The notes under the pieces are model-generated. The model was given only the letters and a program-made list of their open reading frames with translations. It did no database searches and was not told where the DNA came from. Of a stretch of DNA of 7,678 nucleotides, positions 1-5,897 are shown in pieces. Within the stretch, counting starts at the first letter, position 1, and every line of letters starts with the position of its first letter. The translations under genes and the position numbers were made by a program. This DNA is from Kiritimatiellia bacterium (GTDB lineage Bacteria; Verrucomicrobiota; Kiritimatiellia; UBA8416; SLMC01): assembly GCA_007133745.1 (NCBI GenBank), contig SLMC01000291.1:1-7678 (forward strand), in the 5' to 3' direction.

Positions 1-139
1 GTCAGAAATTAAGAAACTGACCTCCGACCTCTGTCCTCTGACCTCTTGGCCTGGATTACCGTGAAATGCCTCGCTAAATTTTCTTGTTTTTTACAGCAGA
101 ACGGTTTGATTAAGGCACTAAAAAATGTGGGGCAGACCT
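1..139. other. Intergenic region downstream of the rhombosortase gene
   Basis: This AT-rich stretch follows the minus-strand rhombosortase stop codon. It contains the 7-bp tandem array at 17-44 and several T or A runs. I see no convincing GC-rich hairpin followed by a T-run that would serve as an intrinsic terminator for the minus-strand operon. The only candidate pairing, TGCCT at 67-71 with AGGCA at 113-117, has a loop of about 40 nt and is too weak to call. No gene is supported here. Confidence 0.5.
17..44. repeat. 7-bp tandem repeat, four units, purine-rich on the minus strand
   Basis: Four consecutive 7-bp units on the plus strand read CTGACCT, CCGACCT, CTGTCCT and CTGACCT, so the minus strand reads AGGTCAG-like units. 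The units differ at one or two positions and the register is exact. The array lies downstream of the rhombosortase gene in non-coding DNA. Similar AGGTCAGAGG-type arrays are, from general experience, scattered between genes in many environmental genomes; their function is unknown. No inverted ends or transposase accompany it here. Confidence 0.75.
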
Positions 140-805
140 TTAATCGAAAATGGTGAGAAAACGGCGTTTAATGCCGCGAACGGGGAAAGTCGGGTTAAGG
201 CGCTCATGATTCCTCTGCGGGATGGCGTGCACGAGAGCGGCAATGCCGCCGATGACTAGGCCGACAATGTGGGCGGAGGGGACAAGCAGGAAGTTCGCAT
301 TCCTGACGAAGAGCGTGTCGTCCAGCAAGGTCTCGAAGGCCACTTTCGCTATGCCTGCCAGCATGAGGGTCAGCGCGCCCGCTTTTTGCCCGACGCTGGA
401 GTCGGCGCGCAGAAAGAGCGTGACCGCCGTCGCCATAACCAGTGCGCAATCGATGCCGGAAAGGCCGCGATAGACGTCCAGTTCAGGACGTGCCGCGAGC
501 AGCAGCGCCGAACTGACCCCTGCCGTGACGAAAACGCATGCGGCGAACCGCGCCTTCGATTCCCGCGCGACAAGCATCCCGGCCACGGCGAATACCGCCA
601 CATCCCAGATCAGATGGTTGATATCCCAGTGACAGAAATGACCTGTGAACAGCCGCCACCATTGCGCGTGTCCCAGAATGGCCGCGCGGTCGAACTGGAG
701 CATGGACGCCGCGCCAGGCAGCGCCGCAGCCAGTGCGGCCAAGACCCCGGTCGCCACAAGGGCGACCGGGGCCGAACAGATTGAATATAGGTTCAGTGGT
801 TTCAC
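140..805 (-). CDS. rrtA: Rhombosortase (rhomboid-family intramembrane serine protease)
   Basis: This 221-residue polytopic membrane protein is a rhomboid-type intramembrane serine protease of the rhombosortase branch. Such enzymes cleave C-terminal GlyGly-CTERM-like sorting tails of exported proteins. About six membrane segments are visible, near residues 12-31, 62-80, 88-104, 117-133, 143-158 and 175-194. The likely catalytic serine is S116 in YRGLSG (112-117), and the likely catalytic histidine is H179 in PSAHIVG. The conserved WWRLFTGH...HWDINH block (49-64) fits the rhombosortase pattern before TM2. A basic cytoplasmic tail of about 25 residues follows the last helix. The start is GTG at 803-805. 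It has no clear Shine-Dalgarno sequence and lies 8 bp after the VIT/VWA stop codon, so translation is probably coupled to that gene. The family assignment is strong. Its substrate is inferred to be the upstream gene product. The alternative is a generic rhomboid protease. Confidence 0.87.
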   Translation of the reverse strand: MKPLNLYSICSAPVALVATGVLAALAAALPGAASMLQFDRAAILGHAQWWRLFTGHFCHWDINHLIWDVAVFAVAGMLVARESKARFAACVFVTAGVSSALLLAARPELDVYRGLSGIDCALVMATAVTLFLRADSSVGQKAGALTLMLAGIAKVAFETLLDDTLFVRNANFLLVPSAHIVGLVIGGIAALVHAIPQRNHERLNPTFPVRGIKRRFLTIFD

Positions 806-813
806 AAGGGTAT

Positions 814-2832
814 CTAATTGTTCTGCGATCGTTTCCGGGCTGCCCAGGCCATTCCGCTCAAAGCCAGCAGTGTCGCGATTCCGCCGATCGGATCGAAGGC
901 TCCGCCGCCACCCAGCGACGGCGCTGAATGCCGGAAGGCAGGCTGCTGAGTGTCGACCCGATAATTGCGGGCAACGGGCGCGGCCATGCGCTCCGCCCGC
1001 GCCTGCCGCTCGACGGCCGCGCGCGCCTGATTGCGCCGGGCAACGCCATGGCGCCGAAACGCATCGTCATCGAGGATAATCATCGACGTTTCATCGGTGA
1101 CAATTTGATAGCGCAGTCCCACATCGAGAATGGCGGAGGCGGCTTCCTTGTTGTCGAAGACGCCAAGCTTCGCCAATTGTTCGATTTCCTCTACTTTGGC
1201 GACCGCGTACAACCGGTCGATTTCCGGGTTGTCGTTGACCTGGTTCGGGAAATCGAATTCGGCGACATAGGTTTTGGATTCGCCGCTTAACCGGGCCTCA
1301 AGCGTAACGGTTGCCCGACCGCCGCCATCGTACCGGCCAAAGACCGTCAGTTGCTGTCCGCGATAGACCCGGCCGGGCGTCGCCGCACCGGCAAGATCCA
1401 GTATGTTCACGCCGCTGATCGTCAGGGTCGCGTCACGCAGCGCCTCGTGAGTGATCTTGCTTTTGGCCTTGATTATTTCTCCGACAATGTCGTCGTCGTT
1501 GGAAACGACCGAATAATATCCGCCCGATGCGTCGCAGATCATGCGCATGAGCGGCCAGTTGGCGCTGTTGCCCATCAGAAAGCCGAAGATGCGAATGTCA
1601 TGGCTCTTGACGAGCTTATGGAACGCCTTTGGACTGAGTTCGCCGATATTGGTGACCCCGTCGGTAACGAGAATGACGCTGACCACGCGATCCCGATCAA
1701 GCGAGCGAAAACCCGTTTTCAGTCCGGCATAGATGTTGGTGCCGCCGCCTGCCCGCATGGTTTTGACCTGCTCGATCCATTTCCGGGCGTTGGCCGGCGT
1801 CGCCGATATCCAGCCCCCGGTGAAATCCCTGGCCTCGTGCGAGAAGGTCACGATCCGGAACCGGTCTTCGGGCCGAAGCTCGCCCAGCGCCTTGCCGACA
1901 CCGTTCGCCAAGGTGGCCAGCTTGCCGCCGGACATGCTGCCGGACACGTCCAGCACGAACAGATAGTCGGCGCCGCTTTCCAACGGCTTGAGATCGAGCC
2001 CCGGAGTCAACGTCATCATAAAGGTACCCGCCTTGTCGGCATCGGGACGATTGGCGATCAGTTCGATTCGACCGGGCAAATCTTCGACCAACCGATAGTA
2101 GAAGACGAAATCGCGATCGAGCTTGCCGCCGGTTTCCTCGTAACGCGAACGGTGGTAGCCCTCGTCAAGACGCTCTTCAATCTCGACCGGCCGACGGCCT
2201 GGCGAACGTGCCGCCGAGATCGGCCAGCCCGATTTTACGGTAACGGTCACGCCGATGACGCCGCTGACTATGTCGTTCCCCGTCCAGAACCCACGCGCGG
2301 CATCGTCCGTGTTGCCTTCCTCCAGGGGATAATGGTAGCGCGCCACGCCGGAATCGATGTCGAGCGGCTGGTAATAGACGAAGCGGACCGCGACCTCTTC
2401 CCCTGGCGCAATGTTGGCGACAAAGAACTTGTAGTCCTGATAGCCGTTTTTTTCGGCCTTGCCCGCCTTGTTGCCGGCCGCCTTTTCTTCGCCATAAATG
2501 CGGTCGGCGTCTTCTTTCGATACCACTTCGCCGTTCATTGCGATTTCGCCATGACTGATGGAAACCTCCGACACGCTGGCCGAAACCGGCGCCGGGAAAC
2601 TGTAAATGGCGTCCATCGCCGATGGTGTCGCATTGAGAAACCGCTGATGCACTTCCGTGCGGGCGAACCCGTTGACCAGCGTCACATCCACATGATGGTC
2701 CAGAATATCCGCTGGCGTTCCCCCTCCGACCGGCGCCAGCGTCCCCGCCCCCCAAGCCTCGCTCAAGATTTGTCCGCCCACCGTAAACGCCACCATCACC
2801 GTTTTTGCAATCGTCCGTTTCATACCGTTCAT
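814..2832 (-). CDS. Secreted VIT and von Willebrand A domain protein with C-terminal sorting tail
   Basis: This 672-residue exported protein resembles inter-alpha-trypsin inhibitor heavy chains and bacterial VIT/VWA surface proteins. A signal peptide covers about residues 1-29 (basic KRTIAK, hydrophobic core, cleavage near SEA or WGA). A VIT domain spans roughly 33-160, followed by a beta-rich linker. The VWA domain is at about 286-455, with an intact metal site: DVSGS at 295-299, T365 in GGGTN, and D391 in VTDG. It should therefore bind a divalent cation and a protein ligand. After a basic, Ala/Arg-rich linker (about 592-640) come a Gly run (641-644), a hydrophobic segment (about 646-664) and R666-K667-R668, a tripartite sorting tail. 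The ATG at 2830-2832 is chosen because AAGGAGG lies 5 nt upstream; the ATG at 2821-2823 is too distant. It is the first gene of an operon with the rhombosortase. The biological ligand is unknown. Confidence 0.95.
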   Translation of the reverse strand: MNGMKRTIAKTVMVAFTVGGQILSEAWGAGTLAPVGGGTPADILDHHVDVTLVNGFARTEVHQRFLNATPSAMDAIYSFPAPVSASVSEVSISHGEIAMNGEVVSKEDADRIYGEEKAAGNKAGKAEKNGYQDYKFFVANIAPGEEVAVRFVYYQPLDIDSGVARYHYPLEEGNTDDAARGFWTGNDIVSGVIGVTVTVKSGWPISAARSPGRRPVEIEERLDEGYHRSRYEETGGKLDRDFVFYYRLVEDLPGRIELIANRPDADKAGTFMMTLTPGLDLKPLESGADYLFVLDVSGSMSGGKLATLANGVGKALGELRPEDRFRIVTFSHEARDFTGGWISATPANARKWIEQVKTMRAGGGTNIYAGLKTGFRSLDRDRVVSVILVTDGVTNIGELSPKAFHKLVKSHDIRIFGFLMGNSANWPLMRMICDASGGYYSVVSNDDDIVGEIIKAKSKITHEALRDATLTISGVNILDLAGAATPGRVYRGQQLTVFGRYDGGGRATVTLEARLSGESKTYVAEFDFPNQVNDNPEIDRLYAVAKVEEIEQLAKLGVFDNKEAASAILDVGLRYQIVTDETSMIILDDDAFRRHGVARRNQARAAVERQARAERMAAPVARNYRVDTQQPAFRHSAPSLGGGGAFDPIGGIATLLALSGMAWAARKRSQNN
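890..912 (-). other. Glycine-rich part of the C-terminal sorting signal of the VIT/VWA protein
   Basis: This segment encodes about residues 641-648 of the VIT/VWA protein: four glycines followed by AFDP, just before the hydrophobic helix and the RKR cluster that end the protein. The layout (small residues, membrane segment, basic stop) matches GlyGly-CTERM-like signals recognised by rhombosortases. The AFDP insertion between the glycines and the helix differs from the simplest form of that signal. Processing is inferred from the adjacent rhombosortase. Confidence 0.7.
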
Positions 2833-2841
2833 CGCATCCTC
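2833..2841 (-). promoter_or_regulatory. Strong ribosome binding site of the VIT/VWA gene
   Basis: Read on the minus strand, AAGGAGG lies five nucleotides before the ATG at 2830-2832. This decides the start between that codon and the in-frame ATG three codons downstream, which would be 14 nt away. It contrasts with the downstream rhombosortase GTG, which has no visible Shine-Dalgarno sequence. Confidence 0.8.
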
Positions 2842-2897
2842 CTTTGAGTTGGTTCAGTTTATCTTTTTCATGATTACCGTCGCGACAAACCACTATA

Positions 2898-2914
2898 TGC
2901 AAGGTCTGTGCCAA
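2898..2914 (-). promoter_or_regulatory. Sigma-54 (-24/-12) promoter of the VIT/VWA-rhombosortase operon
   Basis: The minus strand reads TTGGCACAGACCTTGCA. Against the sigma-54 consensus YTGGCACGNNNNTTGCW, only one defined position differs (A for G after CAC). The GG (2912-2911) and GC (2900-2899) doublets have exactly the required -24/-12 spacing. Transcription should start near 2887, leaving a leader of about 55 nt before the ATG at 2832. Such promoters need an ATP-dependent enhancer-binding activator, so the operon is probably silent until signalled. Confidence 0.8.
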
Positions 2915-2939
2915 GAAACGCAACGAAGACTTAAGACAA

Positions 2940-2976
2940 TGACAGTCAACAAGATATGAATAAAACCTTGTTGTCA
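2940..2976. promoter_or_regulatory. Inverted repeat, possible activator site upstream of the sigma-54 promoter
   Basis: CAACAAG (2947-2953) and CTTGTTG (2967-2973) form a perfect 7-bp inverted repeat with a 13-bp spacer. The outer TGAC (2940-2943) and GTCA (2973-2976) extend the symmetry imperfectly, giving a half-site near TGACAACAAG. The centre lies about 70 bp upstream of the predicted start of the VIT/VWA transcript, where sigma-54 activators can bind. A 7-bp repeat alone could occur by chance in this much DNA. Confidence 0.35.
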
Positions 2977-3012
2977 CCCAATCGGCTAAATTCGGCAGCC
3001 CGAACATTTTAT

Positions 3013-3040
3013 GCACATCAAACGCACATAAAACGCACGT
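3013..3040. repeat. Three GCAC-containing direct repeats with 11-bp period
   Basis: The units GCACATCAAAC (3013-3023) and GCACATAAAAC (3024-3034) differ at one base, and a third unit beginning GCACGT follows at 3035. The 11-bp period is close to one helical turn, so the motifs face the same side of the DNA. They lie about 125-150 bp upstream of the predicted sigma-54 transcription start, typical of an enhancer for a sigma-54 activator. This role is inferred from position and phasing only. Confidence 0.5.
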
Positions 3041-3211
3041 ACTTGCGGCAAAAAAGAACCCTGAACTGCCGAATCAAGGCAGATCCAATCACGAATAATT
3101 CAGACGAATAGGGTGACGAATGTGGGGTCAAGCGCATTCGCAACAGACTTCATGAGTCCCAATCTCAGTTTTTCCCGAGCGCGAGACATCCATTTTGACC
3201 TTCTGTCATTA

Positions 3212-3240
3212 TTCCAGCCTTCCATCATTCCATTGTTCCA
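3212..3240. repeat. 8-bp tandem repeat with TTCCA core, four units
   Basis: TTCCA occurs at 3212, 3220, 3228 and 3236, exactly 8 bp apart. On the minus strand the units read TGGAACAA, TGGAATGA, TGGAAGGC and TGGAATAA. It is non-coding and lies upstream of the mutS promoter. Arrays of this type are, from general experience, common between genes in some environmental bacteria; their function is unknown. Its purine-rich strand is the same strand as that of the array at 17-44. Confidence 0.75.
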
Positions 3241-3297
3241 TGCGATGACAACGGGTGTTGCTGCATGGATCGTCAGCCTGAATGAAAAGAAATAGAG

Positions 3298-3326
3298 TTG
3301 ATCTATTGCAAACGACCCGCTACAAC
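3298..3326 (+). promoter_or_regulatory. Candidate sigma-70-type promoter of mutS
   Basis: TTGATC (3298-3303) and TACAAC (3321-3326) match the -35 and -10 consensus at four of six positions each and are separated by 17 bp. Transcription would begin near 3333, giving a leader of about 57 nt. If real, it excludes the ATG at 3282 as a mutS start because that codon would be upstream of the transcript. Confidence 0.4.
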
Positions 3327-3356
3327 GCTCTTTCATTGTCCCCACAGGAGAGAGCG
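3326..3356 (+). promoter_or_regulatory. Inverted repeat at the mutS transcription start region
   Basis: CGCTCTTTC (3326-3334) pairs with GAGAGAGCG (3348-3356) over nine positions with one T-G mismatch (a U-G wobble in RNA) and a 13-nt loop. It spans the predicted mutS start site, so it could be an operator. If transcription starts further upstream, it could be a leader hairpin. No long U-run follows, so it is not a standard terminator. The role is unknown. Confidence 0.35.
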
Positions 3357-3377
3357 CTTAACCGCGGCCCGAAATAC

Positions 3378-3381
3378 GGAG
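3378..3381 (+). promoter_or_regulatory. mutS: Ribosome binding site deciding the mutS start
   Basis: GGAG ends 8 nt before the ATG at 3390. This supports that codon over the in-frame ATG at 3282, which would add 36 residues unlike any MutS N-terminus. Confidence 0.7.
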
Positions 3382-3389
3382 TCCGATCC

Positions 3390-5888
3390 ATGTCCGACAC
3401 CTTGACGCCCATGATGCGACAATATCGCCGTCTCAAGGAAGAAAACGACCCTGAGGTCGTTCTGTTCTTCCGGCTGGGCGATTTCTACGAGATGTTCTTC
3501 GACGACGCCCGCGTCGCCTCGGGCATTCTTGATATCGCGCTGACCCGCCGCAACGAAGTCCCCATGTGCGGCGTCCCCGCCCATTCCGTGGAAGGCTATC
3601 TGGCCAAGATGATCCGAGCCGGCAAGAAAGTGGCCATTTGCGACCAGGTCGAGGAACCGGGCGCCTCGCCCGGCATCGTGCGCCGCGAAATCACGCGCAT
3701 TGTTACGCCGGGCACCGTTCTCGAGGACGCCATTCTCTCCTCCGATCACCACAATTTCCTGGCCGCCGTCGCCGAGCGCAACGGCCGATTCGGACTGGTG
3801 TTTCTGGATCTGTCCACCGGTCTGTTCGAAGGCGAAACGCTGACCGGCGCCGTCGCGCTGGCCGACGGGCTGCGGCGGGTCGCGCCAAAGGAATGCCTCG
3901 TGCCCGCCGGACAGGCGAACCTGCCGGAACTCAAGACCGCCTTGACCGACGCCAACCAGTCCGCCCCGACCCAAGGCGAAGACTGGACATTCGAATCCGA
4001 CATGGCCCGCGAAACACTGACCCGCCATTTCGGCATCCATTCGCTCGAAGGATTCGGTTGCGAGCAGGCCCCCGAACTGATCGGGCCGGCCGCCGCCATT
4101 TTGCACTACGTACGCGACACGCTCAGACGCGAAGTCGGTCACATCCGCGCCTTTCGCGTGCGACACAGCGGCGACGCTCTGTTCATGGACGGCGCCACCT
4201 GCGCCCATCTCGATCTGATTCCCATGCCGGGCCGCGAGAGCGGACTGAGTCTGTTCGGCATTTTGAATGTGGCGAAAACCGCGATGGGCAGTCGCCTGCT
4301 GCGCGACTGGATCGTCCGTCCGCTGGCGCAAGTCGAGCCCATCCGCAAACGGCAAGATGCGGTGGCCGCCTTTTTCGGCAACCGCGCGACGCTGACCGAC
4401 ACGCGCGCCGCGCTCGTCAATGTTCGGGATTTGGAACGCCTGGCCACGCGCATCGCGGCCGGCGGCGGCAATGCGCGCGACGTGCTGGCGATCGGTCAAT
4501 CGCTGGCCGCCGTTCCGGACATCAAAGACAAAATCGCCGCGCTCGACGCCGAACGCATCGCGCACCTCGACACCCGCCTCGTGCCGCAGCCCGACGTGAC
4601 CGACCTGATCGAACGCGCCATCGTGCCCGAACCGCCGCCGACGCTCAAGGATGGCGGGCTCATCCGGCCCGGCTACCACGAGGAACTCGACGAATTGCGC
4701 CGCCTGGCTACCGAAGGCCGTCAATGGCTCGCCGAATATCAGGCCAGGGAACAAACCCGAACCGGCATCCGCACCATTAAAGTCCGTCATAACAAGGTGT
4801 TCGGCTATTACATCGAAATCTCGAAAGGGCAGCTTGATCGTGTGCCCGACGACTACATCCGCAAACAGACCCTGGTCAATGCCGAACGCTTCATCACCCC
4901 CGAACTCAAGGAATACGAAAACAAAATTGTCGGCGCCCAGGAACGCGCCAGCCAACTGGAATACGAACTTTTTATCGAAGTTCGCGACCACGTGGCCGCG
5001 CGTACGGCGGTCGTTCAGGATATCGCGAGCGCGCTGGCCGAACTGGACGTGCTCGCCGCACTGGCCGACCGCGCGCTGGCAGCCGGATATGTTCGTCCCG
5101 AGTTGAACGACGGCGAGACCCTCTCTATTCAAGGCGGCCGGCATCCGGTGGTCGAGCAAATGCCCGATGCGGAACGCTTTGTTCCCAATGACGCCCTGCT
5201 GGACGGGACCCGCAACCAGATGATCATCATTACCGGCCCGAACATGGCGGGCAAGTCCACGTACATCCGCCAGATCGCCATTCTGGTCGTCATGGCGCAG
5301 ATGGGTTCGTTCGTACCGGTGGACGCCATGCAATGCGGGGTTGTCGACCGTATCTTCACGCGGATCGGGGCCAGCGACGATCTGGCGCGCGGGCGCAGCA
5401 CCTTCATGGTCGAAATGCAGGAGACCGCCAACATCCTCAACAACGCCACGCCGCGCAGTCTGATTGTGCTCGACGAAATCGGGCGCGGCACCAGCACGTT
5501 CGACGGCATCAGCATCGCCTGGGCCGTTGCCGAATACCTGCACAACAATCGCGAGGTCAAAGCCAAAACCCTCTTCGCCACCCATTACCATGAACTGACC
5601 GATATGGCTCTGACCCTGCCCGGCGTCAAGAACTACAATGTGCTTGTGCGCGAAGACAACGACCGCATAGCGTTTCTGCGCAAAATCGCGCCCGGCGGCT
5701 CGGACAAAAGCTACGGCATCCAGGTCGCGCGTCTGGCCGGCATGCCGGCCGAGGTTGTCGACCGAGCCAAGGACATCCTGCTCAACCTCGAAGAAGGCGA
5801 ACTCAGCGACATGGGCCAGCCCAAGATCGCCAAAAAACGGCGCGCGTCAAAAAAGGACACCCGCCAACTCGATTTGTTCGGGGAATGA
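3390..5888 (+). CDS. mutS: DNA mismatch repair ATPase MutS
   Basis: MutS recognises mismatches and small loops in new DNA and recruits MutL. The 832-residue protein has the full family plan. The mismatch-binding domain carries the F32-Y33-E34 motif within GDFYEMF. Connector, lever and clamp regions follow (GYYIE at 472-476), then the ATPase with Walker A GPNMAGKST (616-624) and Walker B LDE (D695-E696) followed by IGRGTSTFDG. A helical dimerisation segment with SYGIQVARLAGMP closes the ATPase. The ATG at 3390 is preferred: GGAG lies 8 nt upstream and the protein then begins at the usual MutS N-terminus. The open frame extends 36 codons further, but those residues look unrelated and precede the likely promoter. 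The protein ends RQLDLFGE; QLDLF (826-830) matches the beta-clamp-binding consensus. At 832 residues it is slightly shorter than E. coli MutS (853) and appears to lack the C-terminal tetramerisation region. mutL is not in this window. Confidence 0.98.
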   Translation: MSDTLTPMMRQYRRLKEENDPEVVLFFRLGDFYEMFFDDARVASGILDIALTRRNEVPMCGVPAHSVEGYLAKMIRAGKKVAICDQVEEPGASPGIVRREITRIVTPGTVLEDAILSSDHHNFLAAVAERNGRFGLVFLDLSTGLFEGETLTGAVALADGLRRVAPKECLVPAGQANLPELKTALTDANQSAPTQGEDWTFESDMARETLTRHFGIHSLEGFGCEQAPELIGPAAAILHYVRDTLRREVGHIRAFRVRHSGDALFMDGATCAHLDLIPMPGRESGLSLFGILNVAKTAMGSRLLRDWIVRPLAQVEPIRKRQDAVAAFFGNRATLTDTRAALVNVRDLERLATRIAAGGGNARDVLAIGQSLAAVPDIKDKIAALDAERIAHLDTRLVPQPDVTDLIERAIVPEPPPTLKDGGLIRPGYHEELDELRRLATEGRQWLAEYQAREQTRTGIRTIKVRHNKVFGYYIEISKGQLDRVPDDYIRKQTLVNAERFITPELKEYENKIVGAQERASQLEYELFIEVRDHVAARTAVVQDIASALAELDVLAALADRALAAGYVRPELNDGETLSIQGGRHPVVEQMPDAERFVPNDALLDGTRNQMIIITGPNMAGKSTYIRQIAILVVMAQMGSFVPVDAMQCGVVDRIFTRIGASDDLARGRSTFMVEMQETANILNNATPRSLIVLDEIGRGTSTFDGISIAWAVAEYLHNNREVKAKTLFATHYHELTDMALTLPGVKNYNVLVREDNDRIAFLRKIAPGGSDKSYGIQVARLAGMPAEVVDRAKDILLNLEEGELSDMGQPKIAKKRRASKKDTRQLDLFGE

Positions 5889-5897
5889 ATGCCCCGG

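Larger units (their letters stand above)
2833..3389. other. Divergent intergenic region between the VIT/VWA operon and mutS
   Basis: This 557-bp AT-richer region serves two divergent transcripts. On the VIT/VWA side it holds the ribosome binding site, the sigma-54 promoter (2898-2914), an inverted repeat (2940-2976) and phased 11-bp repeats (3013-3040). On the mutS side it holds an 8-bp tandem array (3212-3240), a sigma-70-like promoter (3298-3326), an inverted repeat (3326-3356) and the mutS ribosome binding site. Small hairpin-capable sequences also occur at 2991-3004 and 3066-3082. I see no gene; short open frames across 3100-3345 read through the tandem repeat and resemble no known protein. 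Confidence 0.7.

Noticed and set aside
61..139. Intrinsic terminator after the rhombosortase gene
   Set aside because: T-runs are present, but no GC-rich hairpin precedes them on the minus strand.
1351..2847. 498-codon open frame antisense to the VIT/VWA gene
   Set aside because: The composition is Arg/His-rich and typical of shadow translation; the opposite strand has intact VIT and VWA motifs and a strong ribosome binding site.
2991..3082. Small hairpins TTCGG/CCGAA (2991-3004) and CTGCC/GGCAG (3066-3082) as terminators
   Set aside because: Stems are only 5 bp, no T-run follows directly, and no gene ends nearby.
124..3130. AATGTGGGG at 124-132 and again at 3119-3127, in the same orientation on both sides of the VIT/VWA operon
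   Set aside because: It resembles part of REP-like elements, but only nine bases match, no palindromic partner is present, and in a window of this size many repeated 9-mers are expected by chance. It is not evidence for a mobile element.
3100..3345. 81-codon minus-strand open frame in the mutS upstream region
   Set aside because: It reads through the 8-bp tandem repeat (giving a WNN...WNN pattern), lacks a ribosome binding site and has no domain-like features.
3282..3389. Upstream in-frame ATG that would extend MutS by 36 residues
   Set aside because: The extra residues do not resemble a MutS N-terminus, the codon precedes the likely promoter, and the ATG at 3390 has a good ribosome binding site.
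3333..5591. 752-codon open frame antisense to mutS
   Set aside because: It is a mirror of the strong GC codon bias of mutS, has no recognisable domain and no ribosome binding site, while the opposite strand encodes an unambiguous MutS.
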